From positions 3,280,001-3,344,000 of the forward strand of contig NZ_CP129016.1 in the NCBI RefSeq assembly GCF_020524085.2: a stretch of 64,000 nt of DNA. Direction: 5' to 3'. This DNA comes from Halobacillus litoralis (lineage in GTDB: Bacteria; Bacillota; Bacilli; Bacillales; Halobacillaceae). Shown here in pieces: positions 43,316 through 53,537 of the stretch. A model generated the notes under the pieces. The model was not told the origin of the DNA and did no database searches. It worked only from the letters and a program-made list of their open reading frames with translations. The position numbers and the translations under genes were made by a program. Position 1 is the stretch's first letter. Each line of letters opens with the position of its first letter.

Positions 43316-43792
43316 ATGGATATTCTAATATGGGTGATCATCATCGCCTGTTTCATCGCTAGTTTTGCGAGCGTCATTTTTCCAATCATTCCGGCACCGC
43401 TCGTATTATGGATCGGCTTTCTTGCTTATGCGTTCTTCATCAATGGCAGCGGACTCTCGGTCTTCTTCTGGGTCGGAGCGGTCGTCTTAACCATACTGCT
43501 CATCGTCTCTGACATCATCGCCAATAGCTACTTCGTGAAAAAGTACGGCGGAAGTAAATGGGGTGAGCGTTCGGCGGCAATAGGTGTCATCATTGGATCA
43601 TTCATCATTCCGCCATTCGGCATCATCGTCATTCCATTCGTGCTTGTCATCATAGTGGAACTGGTCCAGAAACGATCGACGGAAGAGGCGTTCAAAGCTG
43701 CCATCGGCTCTCTGTTCGGTTTTCTCAGTGGGACGGTTGCGAAAATCATCATTCAAGCGATTCTCATCATCTGGTTTTTCTTTGACATTTAA
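43316..43792 (+). CDS. DUF456 family membrane protein
   Basis: 158 residues, with hydrophobic segments over most of its length and the family block SVIFPIIPAPLVLWIGFLAY near the start, KYGGSKWGERSAAIG in the centre (a short charged loop) and VELVQKRSTEEAFKAAIGSL. Function unknown. AGGAGG is 9 bases ahead of ATG 43316; the ATG at 43310 is too near. Monocistronic, with a terminator. Confidence 0.9.
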   Translation: MDILIWVIIIACFIASFASVIFPIIPAPLVLWIGFLAYAFFINGSGLSVFFWVGAVVLTILLIVSDIIANSYFVKKYGGSKWGERSAAIGVIIGSFIIPPFGIIVIPFVLVIIVELVQKRSTEEAFKAAIGSLFGFLSGTVAKIIIQAILIIWFFFDI

Positions 43793-43803
43793 ACACTAAA
43801 AAA

Positions 43804-43833
43804 ACCTCAGAGCTTAGGGCTCTGAGATTTTCT
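43804..43833. terminator. Bidirectional terminator after the DUF456 gene
   Basis: CCTCAGAGC / GCTCTGAG with a short loop, then ATTTTC on plus and GTTTTTTT on minus. Confidence 0.8.
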
Positions 43834-43846
43834 TATTTTCACAGCT

Positions 43847-43933
43847 TCAATTTTCTCTTTGTTGTTCTTTCATTAACACTTTCAGTAACGATTTGATTTC
43901 CTGTACGTCTGCCCGCTCCAACACCTTCTCCAT
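43847..43933 (-). CDS. Possible 28-residue helical peptide or gene remnant
   Basis: Encodes MEKVLERADVQEIKSLLKVL followed by MKEQQREN, a plausible amphipathic helix. The ribosome site is poor (AAGTGAG), but a terminator (43804-43833) follows it on this strand. It may be a short gene, the tail of a lost gene, or chance. Confidence 0.25.
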   Translation of the reverse strand: MEKVLERADVQEIKSLLKVLMKEQQREN

Positions 43934-43958
43934 ATAGCTCACTTGAAAAAAGAGAATA

Positions 43959-44083
43959 CTTATCGGTAGGTTTTAACCTTTTATCCGTGACTTTCAAGTC
44001 TGTATTGGCGACTTTCGGGATTTTATCAGTGGGTTTGACACATTTATCGGTGACTTTACTGAATTTATCAGTAGCTTAGTTAA
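43959..44083. repeat. Degenerate 21-base tandem repeat, about six units
   Basis: Units at 43959, 43980, 44001, 44022, 44043 and 44064, each 21 bases (the last 20), based on TTTATCGGTGACTTT plus six variable bases. Read on the minus strand the period is seven codons giving K-V-T-D-K-like words, but stops break any long frame. It fills the gap between the DUF456 and DUF1641 genes. Confidence 0.8.
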
Positions 44084-44119
44084 TAAAAAGAGGGTGAAGC
44101 CATTATGGCTTCACCCTCT
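44083..44119 (-). terminator. Terminator of the formate dehydrogenase operon
   Basis: AGAGGGTGAAGCC / GGCTTCACCCTCT, a 13-bp perfect stem with a 5-base loop, then TTTTTATT on the minus strand. Confidence 0.9.
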
Positions 44120-44126
44120 ACGTCTG

Positions 44127-44591
44127 TTACCTTCCCATCCCCTTCAAAAAATGGAGGAGCATCGTGATGCTGCGGTTAATTTCCGGATCTTTCAACGCTT
44201 TGGCAAGGTCGAAGAACGATGTCTTGTCTGTCGTCCCTTCCCCTTCCATCGCTTCCAGGCCGTGGTTCAGTCGTGAACTCAAGTCACGGATCCCGGTCAC
44301 GTTGATCTCGCCCAGCAGGAAGACGAGTTCAGGCAGATTGCGCAGCAATGGTTCGTATTGATCCTTATCGATTTCTTTCACCACGTTCGCAAGGGCTTCA
44401 TCCTTGGCTTTTACAAAAGCGGTCACGGAGTCCAGGGTACCTCCGTTGTCGAGCGCCTTCAACAATTCGATGCCTTTGAGGATGGAATCTTTGTTGTCAG
44501 CAACGGCCTCTTTCACTTCCCGAACGTCCTGTTCAACCTGGTCTTCCCTTGATACTTCATACCTTTTGATTTTCGTAATGGCTTTGGCCAT
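44127..44591 (-). CDS. DUF1641 protein, YrhD-like, partner of formate dehydrogenase
   Basis: 154 residues, helical: NKDSILKGIELLKALDNGGT, the DUF1641 block with LPELVFLLGEINVTGIRDLS, and FFDLAKALKDPEINRSITML. In B. subtilis YrhD sits beside the formate dehydrogenase YrhE, and the same pair appears here with the start inside the end of fdhF. Role unknown, perhaps assembly or electron transfer. I start at ATG 44591; ATG 44594 is adjacent and the stop of fdhF (44591-44593) overlaps both. Confidence 0.9.
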   Translation of the reverse strand: MAKAITKIKRYEVSREDQVEQDVREVKEAVADNKDSILKGIELLKALDNGGTLDSVTAFVKAKDEALANVVKEIDKDQYEPLLRNLPELVFLLGEINVTGIRDLSSRLNHGLEAMEGEGTTDKTSFFDLAKALKDPEINRSITMLLHFLKGMGR

Positions 44592-47527
44592 CATCGTCCC
44601 CCCTTGCCTGGGAATATATAATCTTCACGCTTCCATTTTTCCTGTACTTTGACACCTTTTTGCGGGACAGGATTTCCGCGGCGGTGGTTGTTGTGCGGAA
44701 TCGGTGACTTGCCTTTCTTCTTCAGCACTTTCATCTTCACCGCGATTTCTTTATACGCCGGTGTATTCGTATCTTTATCGACCCGGTTATCGGTCAGGAA
44801 GTTGATCGCTGACTTGCCGTTGTCGTTGAGCGGCAGGAAGATTTCCTTTCCGCGTACACGGTCGGTGACAGTGACGACGCCTGTCGCTTCCCCTGATTCT
44901 GAGATCAGTTTCACTTCTGCACCTTCTTCAATGCCGCGTTCTTTCGCAAGCTCTTTCGACACTTCGATAAAGGCGTTCGGCGTTTTACGGCGGATACCTT
45001 CCGACTTATACGTCATGTTCCCTTCGTGGAAGTGCTCAAGCAGGCGACCGTTATTGACATGCAGGTCGTATTCTTCATTCGTATCGTACTTCATCTCGTA
45101 CGTCAGTGGATACAGCTTCGCTTTCTTATCTTCAAAAGGAAAACCTTCCGCGAATAAGAGCGGCTGATCGGATCCATCTTCAGCAACCGGCCATTGTAGG
45201 GACTTGTACCCTTCGAGACGATCGTAATGAACACCTGCGAACAACGGTGCTAGACCTGCCGCTTCGTGCATGATTTCAGATGGATGCTGGTAGTTCCAGT
45301 CACGGCCGAGTTCTTTGGCGATCAGTTGAATGATCTGCCAGTCCGGCTTCGTCCCTTCGAGCGGCTCGAAGCTCTGATACAAACGCTGGATGCGGCGCTC
45401 GGTATTCGTGAACGTTCCTTCTTTTTCAAGACTAGGAGATGCAGGGAGTACAACATCCGCGTATTCAGCCGTCTTCGTTAGGAAAAGGTCCTGAACGATG
45501 AAGAGGTCTAATTTTTCAAACGCATCGGTCACATAGTTGATGTTGGCATCAACAATCCCTGTGTCCTCACCCATGACATACATCATGGAAAGCTCACCAT
45601 CATGGATCGCCTCGACCATTTCGTGGTTATCCATGCCCGGTTCTTTCGGAATCGTCGCATCCCACGCTTTTTCATAGCGGGCACGAACTTCATCATCTGA
45701 TGTCGCTTCATACCCAGGGAAGAAGTTCGGCATGCTTCCGAAGTCACTGCACCCTTGGACGTTGTTGTGGCCGCGGAGTGGGTAAGCACCTGTGCCCGGC
45801 TTGCCGTAGTTTCCTGTAATGAGAAGCAGGTTACTGATCGCTGTACTCGTATCACTTCCGAGCATATGCTGCGTGACACCCATCGCCCAGCAGACAACGA
45901 CCGATTCCGAATGGGCGATTTCTTTGGCAACATCCTTCAACTCCTGCTCAGGGATTCCGGTCAACTCGGAAGCATACTCCATCGTGAACGGCTCCAGGCT
46001 TTCGCGATAGTCATCAAATCCGTTGACCCACTCATCCAGGAAGCTCTGATCTTCCCAGCCTTGGTCAAGAATATACTTCGCTACAGCGGAAAGCCAGACG
46101 AGGTCCGTCCCTGTCTTCGGCTGATAAAAGCGGTCGGCGCGCTTCGCCATTTCGTGCTTTCTCAAATCGAAAACAAACAACTTCTGGCCGAACAGCTTTT
46201 GAGAACGCTTGATTCTAGAAGCGAGAACCGGATGGGATTCTGCCGTATTCGAGCCGATCGTCAAGACCAGTTTACTTGCGGCGATATCGTCGATGGAACC
46301 GGAGTCCCCTCCATATCCGACGGTACGGAACAAGCCTTTCGTTGCCGGTGCCTGACAGTAGCGGGAACAGTTGTCGACGTTGTTCGTCCCGATCACTTGG
46401 CGGGCTAATTTCTGCATCACATACGATTCTTCGTTCGTCGCTTTGGAAGAAGAAATGAACGCGAGGTGGTCCGCGCCTTTTTCTTCCTTGATCTGAGTCA
46501 TGCGATCCGCGACGTGAGCAATCGCTTCGTCCCATTCGACTTCTTCAAAATGGTCGCCACGTCGGATAAGCGGCTTCTGTAGACGCTCTTCACTATTGAC
46601 ATAATCCCAGCCGAATTTCCCTTTCACACAAGTGGAAATGCCGTTCGCCGGAGATTCGGCACTCGGTTCGACTTTGAGGATTTCTCTTCCCTTCGTCCAT
46701 ACATCGAAGGAACAGCCGACCCCACAGTAGGTGCAGACCGTTTTTTCCTTCTCGATGACTTCTTCGCGCATCGCCGCTTCTGTATCCGATACAGCGAAAA
46801 GCGGACCGTACCCTGTCTCCACTTTCTTCGTCAAATTGATCATCGACTTCAGGATTCCAGGCTCTGTGTCCGTCAAAAAGCCGGCATCGCCTTCCATCCC
46901 TTTTTCCATCATCGCGTTACAAGGACAAACGGTGGAACACTGCCCGCAGTTGACGCACGAGGATTCATCGATCGGAACATCATTGTCCCAGATGACACGG
47001 GGTTCTTTGCGATCCCAGTCGATCGTAAGCGTCTCATTCACCTGTACATCCTGACAGACCTCCACACAGCGGCCGCAGAGGATACACTGGTCCGGGTCGT
47101 AGCGGTAAAAAGAGCCGGAATCGTCCTTCTCATAACTGGTCGGCTGAAACGGACGGGACTGGTGCTCCAATCCGAACTCTGCCATCGTATTGTGAATCTC
47201 ACAAGAACCGTTGTTGTAATCACAAACCGTGCAGTACAATTCGTGTTTTTCCAAAATGCGGTCCAACGACTCCTTCTGTGCCTTATGTACATGAGGAAGT
47301 TTCGTTTGGACTTTCATACCGGCTTTCACACTCGTGCCACACGCCCGCGTCAATTCACCATCGACCTGGACGATACACGTATCACACGTCTGGATCGGTC
47401 CCAGTGATTCGTTGTAGCAGATTTGCGGTACCTGTTCTTCCGCCTCGTTCATCAGTTGAAGCAGATTCTGACCCGGTTCCGCCAGAAATTCTTTTCCATT
47501 GATCGTCACTACTGTGTGTTCATTCAA
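44591..47527 (-). CDS. fdhF: Formate dehydrogenase alpha subunit, molybdenum/tungsten bis-MGD
   Basis: 978 residues; oxidises formate to CO2. Order: a 2Fe-2S ferredoxin-like part ([17 protein letters not shown]), an Hx3CxxC-type site ([16 protein letters not shown]), two 4Fe-4S sites ([24 protein letters not shown]), then the catalytic domain with its own 4Fe-4S ([13 protein letters not shown]), and a metal-ligand region [14 protein letters not shown] with Cys and no selenocysteine codon. The NuoG-like N-terminal part is typical of NAD- or ferredoxin-linked soluble forms in Bacillus (YrhE/YjgC). It starts 8 bases inside fdhD. Confidence 0.96.
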   Translation of the reverse strand: MNEHTVVTINGKEFLAEPGQNLLQLMNEAEEQVPQICYNESLGPIQTCDTCIVQVDGELTRACGTSVKAGMKVQTKLPHVHKAQKESLDRILEKHELYCTVCDYNNGSCEIHNTMAEFGLEHQSRPFQPTSYEKDDSGSFYRYDPDQCILCGRCVEVCQDVQVNETLTIDWDRKEPRVIWDNDVPIDESSCVNCGQCSTVCPCNAMMEKGMEGDAGFLTDTEPGILKSMINLTKKVETGYGPLFAVSDTEAAMREEVIEKEKTVCTYCGVGCSFDVWTKGREILKVEPSAESPANGISTCVKGKFGWDYVNSEERLQKPLIRRGDHFEEVEWDEAIAHVADRMTQIKEEKGADHLAFISSSKATNEESYVMQKLARQVIGTNNVDNCSRYCQAPATKGLFRTVGYGGDSGSIDDIAASKLVLTIGSNTAESHPVLASRIKRSQKLFGQKLFVFDLRKHEMAKRADRFYQPKTGTDLVWLSAVAKYILDQGWEDQSFLDEWVNGFDDYRESLEPFTMEYASELTGIPEQELKDVAKEIAHSESVVVCWAMGVTQHMLGSDTSTAISNLLLITGNYGKPGTGAYPLRGHNNVQGCSDFGSMPNFFPGYEATSDDEVRARYEKAWDATIPKEPGMDNHEMVEAIHDGELSMMYVMGEDTGIVDANINYVTDAFEKLDLFIVQDLFLTKTAEYADVVLPASPSLEKEGTFTNTERRIQRLYQSFEPLEGTKPDWQIIQLIAKELGRDWNYQHPSEIMHEAAGLAPLFAGVHYDRLEGYKSLQWPVAEDGSDQPLLFAEGFPFEDKKAKLYPLTYEMKYDTNEEYDLHVNNGRLLEHFHEGNMTYKSEGIRRKTPNAFIEVSKELAKERGIEEGAEVKLISESGEATGVVTVTDRVRGKEIFLPLNDNGKSAINFLTDNRVDKDTNTPAYKEIAVKMKVLKKKGKSPIPHNNHRRGNPVPQKGVKVQEKWKREDYIFPGKGGR

Positions 47528-48323
47528 TCGTTACTCCTCCTCCACTAGCTGCAGCGATACGCCTCGGATGAGTGTACACATTCATCCGCTCCCCCCGTAA
47601 AAATCCGACAGCCGTTATGTTTAAATCATCCGCAAGCTGAAGGGCCAAGTCTGTCGGTGCCGATTTGGACAGCAGGACACCAAACCCCATTTTCGATATT
47701 TTTAAAAGGACTTCCGAAGAAATCCTGCCTGTAAATAAAATGATCTTCCCTTTTCTGCTTACGTTTTCTTTCAATAAGTATCCATACAACTTGTCCAGCG
47801 CGTTATGACGGCCGATGTCCGCATACGCTTTCAGAATCCCATCTTTCGTAGCAATGGCTGCCTGGTGCACCCCGCCCGTCCGTTGGAATAGGCCTGCCTG
47901 GGACTGGAACTCTTCCATCAGTCTGAAGCAAAGGTCCGGGTCAAAGGTACTCTCATCCATGGCTGTCCGAGCCGTCGCCGCGTCGCTTTGAAAATAAAAC
48001 GCCCGGCTTTTCCCACAGCACGAGCCGAGCCATCTTTTCTGCCCGCTTTGGATCTGTGGAAGACTTTTCGCCGTTTCCACGTAAGCAAACCCGCGGTCTT
48101 CATCGATGGTCATCTCTTTGATCTCCTTAATATTACGAACGAGACCTTCGGATGCGAGGAATCCAATGACCATTTCCTCTTTGTCCATCGGAGTACAGAC
48201 CATCGTCGCGAATTCCTCCCCGTTGACGGTCACCGTGAGTGGATACTCGATAGCGACTTCATCTTCTTCAGAAGACCATTCTCTCTCTCGGAATCTATGA
48301 ATCTGCCACGATCTCGTCCCCAA
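47520..48323 (-). CDS. fdhD: Formate dehydrogenase accessory sulfurtransferase
   Basis: 267 residues. Transfers sulfur from IscS to the molybdenum cofactor of FdhF. The sulfur-carrying loop is LGSCCGKS, followed by the conserved [22 protein letters not shown] and [12 protein letters not shown] blocks. TTG start at 48323 with AAGGGGG 7 bases upstream. First gene of the fdhD-fdhF-DUF1641 operon, with 8-base and 4-base overlaps to the next genes. Confidence 0.96.
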   Translation of the reverse strand: MGTRSWQIHRFREREWSSEEDEVAIEYPLTVTVNGEEFATMVCTPMDKEEMVIGFLASEGLVRNIKEIKEMTIDEDRGFAYVETAKSLPQIQSGQKRWLGSCCGKSRAFYFQSDAATARTAMDESTFDPDLCFRLMEEFQSQAGLFQRTGGVHQAAIATKDGILKAYADIGRHNALDKLYGYLLKENVSRKGKIILFTGRISSEVLLKISKMGFGVLLSKSAPTDLALQLADDLNITAVGFLRGERMNVYTHPRRIAAASGGGVTIE

Positions 48324-48380
48324 TTTTTAACCCCCTTACCAATCGTTCCCTAACTTATTCCCGTTCTTTCGACAAAACAA

Positions 48381-48411
48381 ACACCTGCCCTTAGGAATGT
48401 TGGACAGGTGT
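48381..48411 (-). terminator. Terminator of the MFS gene
   Basis: ACACCTG / CAGGTGT (with inner CC/GG) followed on the minus strand by TTTGTTTTG. It lies downstream of the MFS reading frame on that strand. Confidence 0.6.
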
Positions 48412-48536
48412 CTCGGTGAATGTTCTCTATTTCATATTCTTCTCTCTTCAAAGCCGTTTCCCTTTTTTCTGGTGTTTACATTTACAATTTATAGGAAATA
48501 AACCTTTACATAATCTGACGGAAAGTGGTGAGGTTC

Positions 48537-48668
48537 ATGAATGTATTCGAAACCATCATTCATTTCATACGAAAAGTACGTAGAATCATTTTGTCAATTG
48601 TACTTCTGTTTATCGTTCTGTTCGCGCTCTTTGCTGCGGCCGGATACATCACTTCCCTTTTCCATTAG
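48537..48668 (+). CDS. 43-residue single-span membrane protein
   Basis: Starts MNVFETIIHFIRKVRRIILS and continues with a hydrophobic stretch (IVLLFIVLFALFAAAGYI): basic N-terminus then one membrane helix. GGTGAGG precedes the ATG at short spacing. The last 20 bases overlap the end of the converging MFS gene. A TTTACA-rich stretch upstream could be a promoter. Function unknown. Confidence 0.5.
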   Translation: MNVFETIIHFIRKVRRIILSIVLLFIVLFALFAAAGYITSLFH

Positions 48669-49807
48669 AAATATAGAAGATTAGCAACAAGACACCTCCT
48701 GCGATTCCAATTCCTCCTCCCCACAAGCCAAGGGTACGGGCACTGAAAACATCCAAAAACCACCCGGAGGCGAACATCATGAATCCAAGTTGGACGTTGG
48801 TCCATGATTCGATCCAACCGAAGACCCTCCCCTGTTCTTCTATTTTCATATGTTTCATGAGAAAAGCATCCAGCAGGGCTCCCCATACCCCACCGATCAA
48901 GGCGATGCATACAAACGTCATCCATAACCCAGGAAAAACAGTCATGCGGCTGGCGAGCAGATGGAACATCCCTTCTACGATGAGGAGAGCAAGACATAAA
49001 GGCAGGCCATAGGTTTTAATCTTACTGGAAAAAAAAGAAACTGGCCACCAGTCCTGTGCCAAGAGCTCCATATAAGAAACCGACGCCCAGTTCCCCGAGA
49101 CGGAAGGTATCGGCCCCATACACACTGATCAAGACATTGAACGCCCCATCCATAGCAGCGCCGACAAGCTGGATCGCAAGAACAAACAGCATCCAACTTT
49201 GCCAATGGACGCGTTTTCTACTTGCTACTTTTCCAGAACGACGATTCGATGTGGGCCCCTTCAAAGGAAGTATCACTATCGCCGCGGCGATAAAAGAAAG
49301 GCTGTTCAGCCAGAAGGCAAAAGAAGTTCCGAAGATGTAAGCCACCACGCCGCCGGTAATGGAGCCTGCAATCAAAACCACGCCCAGCAGAAGCTGCTCC
49401 CAGCCATTCACCTTCACCAAATCCTTTTTTTCCACAAGGGCTGCAAGGAAACTTTTCCGCACCGGTTGATAAACCGCCTCTCCGCAAGCTAAGACGAACA
49501 TCGACGTGAAGACCAGCCACACCATCTCTTTCGTATCCACGAGCAAAAAACTGAGAGCAAACGGAATCCTGAACACGTCGGTCAGCATGAGCATCCACTT
49601 TTTGTTCAAGCGATCGGCAAGCCTTCCCCCGAGTGGGGAGAGCAGCAAGTAGGGAACCACCCTTAACCCAAGAGCCGCTCCTACGGCCATCCCTGATCCG
49701 GTCAGTTGTAAAAGGAGCGTCAAAACGGCTACCTGACTGAACCGGTCACCAATTCCATTCACGATCCCTGAATAAAACAGATAACGGTACGGGTGATGGC
49801 GAATCAT
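48649..49807 (-). pseudogene. MFS transporter, split by a frameshift
   Basis: Two frames make one 12-helix major facilitator of about 385 residues. The first half (49807-49022) has the motif-A-like loop GGRLADRLNKKWMLM after helix two and ends in ASFFFFQ. The frame breaks in a run of eight T (A8 on plus, about 49029-49036); with seven T it reads ASFFFSSKIKTYGLPLC and continues to 48649. Probably a drug exporter (MdfA/Bcr-like) under the ArsR gene upstream, which shares its operator. Start taken at ATG 49807, but the ribosome site is weak. Confidence 0.8.
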
Positions 49808-49822
49808 ACCACCCACAACCAG

Positions 49823-49838
49823 TTAGATACACATCTAA
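49823..49838. promoter_or_regulatory. ArsR-type operator upstream of the MFS gene
   Basis: TTAGATACACATCTAA is a palindrome with 6-base arms. A close copy lies upstream of the arsR gene at 50475-50490. It is 16 bases before the MFS ATG, so bound repressor would block it. Confidence 0.65.
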
Positions 49839-49867
49839 TTAGATTCTCAAAAAAAGAAGCCATGTCG

Positions 49868-50458
49868 TCACCTTTGGACGACGACCGGCCACATCTCCAC
49901 AGGGTTCAGCTCATATTGATTGTTTTCCCTGTACATGAACTGCTGCATGATCCATTCCCGTCTGACGGTCGCAAAATCATCGAAGAACGTTTTGATATAT
50001 TCATTGACCTCTTTCTCATCATAGGTTTTTCCGTGCTCAAACCATTGGACAAAATAAGAAAGAATCACGTTCTTCTTCTTCAGCTGGCTTGGCATCTGTT
50101 TCAGTTTTCCTTCCACCGTGACAAAGTTTTTAACAATTTTCGCCTGATCTTTGGCATCCACTTTCAATTCTTCGGCTACCACTCGTTCATCATCTCCAAT
50201 CCTTAAAATTGCGGTCGTCATGAATTCCAGGTTCTGTTCATTCAAATAAAAATAAATCGTATTTTTATCCCTTCTCGAGTAGACCGCTCCTGTATCTTTC
50301 AACTTCTTCAAATGATGGGTAATCGTCGGCGGACGCAGTCCTAACTTTCCGGCAATCGCCTGCCCGTGCAGCGGCCCCTTCCGGAGAAGTGCGATGATCC
50401 GCAGTCGTGTCGGATCTCCCACCGCTTTATGAAACGCGACCATTTTTTCTAATTGCAT
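49868..50458 (-). CDS. ArsR-family regulator with C-terminal DUF2087 domain
   Basis: 196 residues. Winged-helix domain: DPTRLRIIALLRKGPLHGQA, then the recognition helix RPPTITHHLKKLKDTG and the wing YSRRDKNTIYFYL. It lacks the metal-binding Cys motif (ELCVCDL) of ArsR proper. The C-terminal YFVQWFEHGKTYDEKEVNEY and FATVRREWIMQQFMYR are the DUF2087 domain, thought to bind small molecules. Divergent palindromes near its own promoter and the MFS promoter suggest it controls both. Confidence 0.9.
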   Translation of the reverse strand: MQLEKMVAFHKAVGDPTRLRIIALLRKGPLHGQAIAGKLGLRPPTITHHLKKLKDTGAVYSRRDKNTIYFYLNEQNLEFMTTAILRIGDDERVVAEELKVDAKDQAKIVKNFVTVEGKLKQMPSQLKKKNVILSYFVQWFEHGKTYDEKEVNEYIKTFFDDFATVRREWIMQQFMYRENNQYELNPVEMWPVVVQR

Positions 50459-50474
50459 CTTTCCACCCCACTAA

Positions 50475-50490
50475 TTAAATATGTATCTAA
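50475..50490. promoter_or_regulatory. ArsR-type operator upstream of arsR
   Basis: TTAAATATGTATCTAA, matching the MFS site TTAGATACACATCTAA in arms and spacing with TAATTA flanks, 17 bases before the arsR start. Suggests autorepression. Confidence 0.6.
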
Positions 50491-50563
50491 TTAAACAATA
50501 GTCTAATTACATGATAGTGTCAACGACGATTTCTGATTATTTAGAAGAACTCCTTGTCCCCAT

Positions 50564-50596
50564 AAAAAAAGCACCCCATTTCTGAGATGCTTTTGC
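50564..50596 (-). terminator. Terminator of the lutABC operon
   Basis: AAGCATC / GGTGCTT with a 9-base loop, then seven T on the minus strand, 4 bases after the lutC stop. Confidence 0.75.
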
Positions 50597-50599
50597 CGC

Positions 50600-51304
50600 T
50601 TATAAATCTTCGACCAGTAGATAGGTCGCTTTCACAGGCCCATGAACACCGACGATCAAGTTCATTTCAATATCCGCACTGTTGCTCGGTCCTGTAATAA
50701 AGCTGACGCATGACGAAACAGGATTCCCTTGCTGCTCCTGTTCATGAATGACACGCGCCGCTTGCGTCATTCTCGGTACGAGCGTACTTTTTGGGATGAT
50801 GGCGATAAACGTTTCCGGAAGAAGGCTGATGGATCTGCCGTTATGTGTATCGTTAAAAAGGGTCACCGTTCCGGATTCTGCAAGGGTGATATCACTGAAG
50901 ACGATCCCGACACCTGCCTGTTCAGCGAATGTGACGTCTCCCTCTTGGTCATTCCAGACACGGAGATCGAAGCCTTCTTTCCCAAGCGCTTCATAAATTC
51001 CCCGCATACCGAACTCATCCAACCTCGGACCTCCTGCGCTGATGACTTTTCTAGAACCCTCAAAGGAGGCAAGCACATTCTGTAAGGAATCACCTAAATC
51101 GGCCAGCACTGTCCGTTCGAAGGAAGTATGGATGACCTGGCATTGGACTTCCAGCTTTTCGATCAGTTCATCCTGGGTGGCTCCTTGGAAAACACGATCC
51201 TGCGGTTTGACAGAATACACAGGAGGTTTCACATCTGTCCGCCGCTCTCTCCCAAGATTATCGGCAACACGGTCCAGAAACGATGTTCGGTTATGAACAG
51301 TCAT
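50600..51304 (-). CDS. lutC: Lactate utilisation protein LutC
   Basis: 234 residues (LUD domain). Needed with LutA and LutB to oxidise L-lactate to pyruvate. Family blocks: [13 protein letters not shown] at the start, [18 protein letters not shown] and the end [20 protein letters not shown] followed by [15 protein letters not shown] 51304 overlaps the lutB stop (ATGA), so it is translationally coupled. Confidence 0.95.
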   Translation of the reverse strand: MTVHNRTSFLDRVADNLGRERRTDVKPPVYSVKPQDRVFQGATQDELIEKLEVQCQVIHTSFERTVLADLGDSLQNVLASFEGSRKVISAGGPRLDEFGMRGIYEALGKEGFDLRVWNDQEGDVTFAEQAGVGIVFSDITLAESGTVTLFNDTHNGRSISLLPETFIAIIPKSTLVPRMTQAARVIHEQEQQGNPVSSCVSFITGPSNSADIEMNLIVGVHGPVKATYLLVEDL

Positions 51305-52728
51305 GCTTCTCCCCTCCTTTTTTCTCGTTGTTTGTACCATTCCCAGAAGTTCTTCTTGGCGGGAGCAGGAAAGTCTCTACTCTCTGTCCATCCTTTCAAC
51401 GGACCCGGACCCTTTTCGATCTGCTCGTCTTTCGTCCATGGCTTCATCGCCGTCCTCGCCATTTTCGTACTTAATTTGTAAGCAGCAGGCGTGGAGGCCC
51501 ATTTGGCGAATCCTTTCATCATCCATTCTTCTGACTTAGCCCCCATGTGTTCCCGCTCGACGATGATCTCACGGTGGCGGATCAAATGTTCATGGAGTGG
51601 AATTTTCACAGGACACGCCTCTGTGCAGGCGGCGCACAACGTGGACGCATAAGGCAGGTCTTTATGGTCTTCGTACCCGTCAAGGAGCGGCGTCAAAACC
51701 GCACCGATCGGACCTGGATAAATCGACCCGTAAGAGTGACCTCCTACATGACGGTAAACCGGACAGGCGTTGATACAGGCCGCACAACGAATGCAATGCA
51801 GCGCAGACTGGAATTCCGTCCCCAGAATTTTCGAACGGCCGTTATCAACAATGACGAGGTGGAAATCTTCCGGCCCGTCCGTTTCGTCTTCTAAACGAGT
51901 ACCTGTGAGTGCCGTAATGTAGCTCGTCAGTTTTTGACCAACGGCTGCTCTCGTAAGTAAGCTGACGACGACTTCAAGCTCCTCCCACGTTGGGACGACG
52001 CGCTCCATGCCCATGACGGCGATGTGGGTATCAGGAAGGGAAGTGACCATGCGCGCATTTCCTTCATTCGTCACAAGCGTGACCGCACCGGATTCCGCAA
52101 CAGCGAAATTGCAGCCTGTTACACCAAGGTCTGCTTCCGGGAAATCTTTTCGCAGCTGTTCGCGGGCAAAGGCAGCCAGTTCCTTGGGCTGGTCGGTTTT
52201 CGTGTACCCTTTTTTGTTCGCAAACGTTTCGCGGATCTGCTCTTTATTTTTGTGAAGGGCCGGGGTGACGATGTGGGACGGTGGATCTTCATCGAGCTGT
52301 AAGATCCATTCGCCTAAGTCTGATTCCACCACTTCACAGCCACTTTGTTGCAACGCTTCATTCAAGCCGATCTCTTCTGTGACCATCGACTTTGATTTCA
52401 CCACTTTGCGTGCCTGCTTCTTTTTCGCGACTTCCTGGACGTAAGCATTCGCTTCCTCAGCGGTTTCTGCAAAAAACACCGTTCCGCCCCGTTTTTCCAC
52501 CTGCTCGCTGAGTTGGTGCAAGTAGTAGTCCAGGTTTTCCATCGTGTGATGACGAATCTCTTCGCCAAGCGTCCGCCAGTCTTCCCAATCGCCGAGTTCT
52601 TCCGCTGCTTTCAGACGTCCACTTCGGAAGCGGCCCTGAGCGGACGATACGGCCTGTCTCATGAAGCTATTGTCAATCCCTGCCTGGATCCGCTCGGCAT
52701 AAGGCTTATCCCCGATTTTAATTCCCAT
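51301..52728 (-). CDS. lutB: Lactate utilisation iron-sulfur protein LutB
   Basis: 475 residues. LUD domain with [20 protein letters not shown], followed by two 4Fe-4S sites: [20 protein letters not shown] and [18 protein letters not shown]. Passes electrons during lactate oxidation. Starts 15 bases after the lutA stop; GAAAGGAG precedes the ATG. Confidence 0.96.
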   Translation of the reverse strand: MGIKIGDKPYAERIQAGIDNSFMRQAVSSAQGRFRSGRLKAAEELGDWEDWRTLGEEIRHHTMENLDYYLHQLSEQVEKRGGTVFFAETAEEANAYVQEVAKKKQARKVVKSKSMVTEEIGLNEALQQSGCEVVESDLGEWILQLDEDPPSHIVTPALHKNKEQIRETFANKKGYTKTDQPKELAAFAREQLRKDFPEADLGVTGCNFAVAESGAVTLVTNEGNARMVTSLPDTHIAVMGMERVVPTWEELEVVVSLLTRAAVGQKLTSYITALTGTRLEDETDGPEDFHLVIVDNGRSKILGTEFQSALHCIRCAACINACPVYRHVGGHSYGSIYPGPIGAVLTPLLDGYEDHKDLPYASTLCAACTEACPVKIPLHEHLIRHREIIVEREHMGAKSEEWMMKGFAKWASTPAAYKLSTKMARTAMKPWTKDEQIEKGPGPLKGWTESRDFPAPAKKNFWEWYKQREKRRGEA

Positions 52729-52743
52729 GTGCTCTCTCCTTTC

Positions 52744-53460
52744 TTATTGACTGTTCAACACTTGGGCGATATGCAGCACTTGCACGTCCTGTTTATTCCG
52801 GCGCATGCATCCACCCATATTCATCAGGCAGCCCATATCGCCCCCGATGAGATATTCTGCCCCGGTCTCATCGATATGCTGGGCTTTTTCTTCCACCATC
52901 TGCCCGGACACGGCGGCATTTTTAACCGCGAACGTCCCTCCGAACCCGCAGCAGTCTTCTTTCATCGGAAGCTCGATCAAATTCAATCCTTCCACATTTT
53001 CCAGTAAAATTCTCGGCGCATCCTTCACACCTAAGAGACGTGTCATATGACAGGACGGATGATACGTCGCGGTCCCTTGGAACGTCGACTTCACATCTTC
53101 TATTTGTAAAACTTCAACTAAAAACTGCGTCAGTTCATAGGTTTTGTCCGCGACCGCCCGGGCACGTTCGCTCCACTCAAGTTCATCCTTCAACACATGC
53201 GGATACTCCTTAATCATCTGTACACAGGAACCGGAAGGACCGACCACGTAGTCGGATGCTTCAAAGGCTGTAATCATCTGCTTCATCGCTTTGATCGACT
53301 CTTGCTTGTACCCACTGTTGAATGCCGGTTGACCGCAACAGGTCTGGTTCTCTGGAAAATCCACCTGACATCCGAAACGTTCCAGCAGTTGGACGGTATC
53401 TTTCCCCACGTCTGGTGTGAACGTATCGCAAAGACAGGTGATAAATAATGATACTTTCAC
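52744..53460 (-). CDS. lutA: Lactate utilisation protein LutA (Fe-S oxidoreductase)
   Basis: 238 residues with two CCG-type cysteine motifs: ENQTCCGQPAFNSGY and MKEDCCGFGGTFA, plus TYHPSCHMTRLLGV and the end region IGGDMGCLMNMGGCMRR. Together with LutB/LutC it replaces classical lactate dehydrogenase for growth on lactate. First gene of the lut operon, with a LutR-like operator 25 bases above the start. Confidence 0.96.
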   Translation of the reverse strand: MKVSLFITCLCDTFTPDVGKDTVQLLERFGCQVDFPENQTCCGQPAFNSGYKQESIKAMKQMITAFEASDYVVGPSGSCVQMIKEYPHVLKDELEWSERARAVADKTYELTQFLVEVLQIEDVKSTFQGTATYHPSCHMTRLLGVKDAPRILLENVEGLNLIELPMKEDCCGFGGTFAVKNAAVSGQMVEEKAQHIDETGAEYLIGGDMGCLMNMGGCMRRNKQDVQVLHIAQVLNSQ

Positions 53461-53484
53461 GGTTATGTCCTCCCTTTACACATA

Positions 53485-53501
53485 AGGTCATCAGATGACT
53501 T
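53485..53501. promoter_or_regulatory. LutR-like operator upstream of lutABC
   Basis: AGGTCATCAGATGACTT is palindromic around GTCATC-A-GATGAC. A perfect version is found in front of lctP. FadR/GntR regulators bind this kind of site. Confidence 0.75.
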
Positions 53502-53537
53502 AACTTTTAAGAAAGGATACTGACAACAGAATCCTTT

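Noticed and set aside
43959..44083. Tandem repeats that could suggest a small CRISPR array
   Set aside because: Units are contiguous with a 21-base period, without unique spacers, and no cas genes are near.
44591..47527. Selenocysteine in formate dehydrogenase
   Set aside because: The frame has no internal TGA; the metal-ligand region carries Cys and no SECIS-like hairpin was noted.
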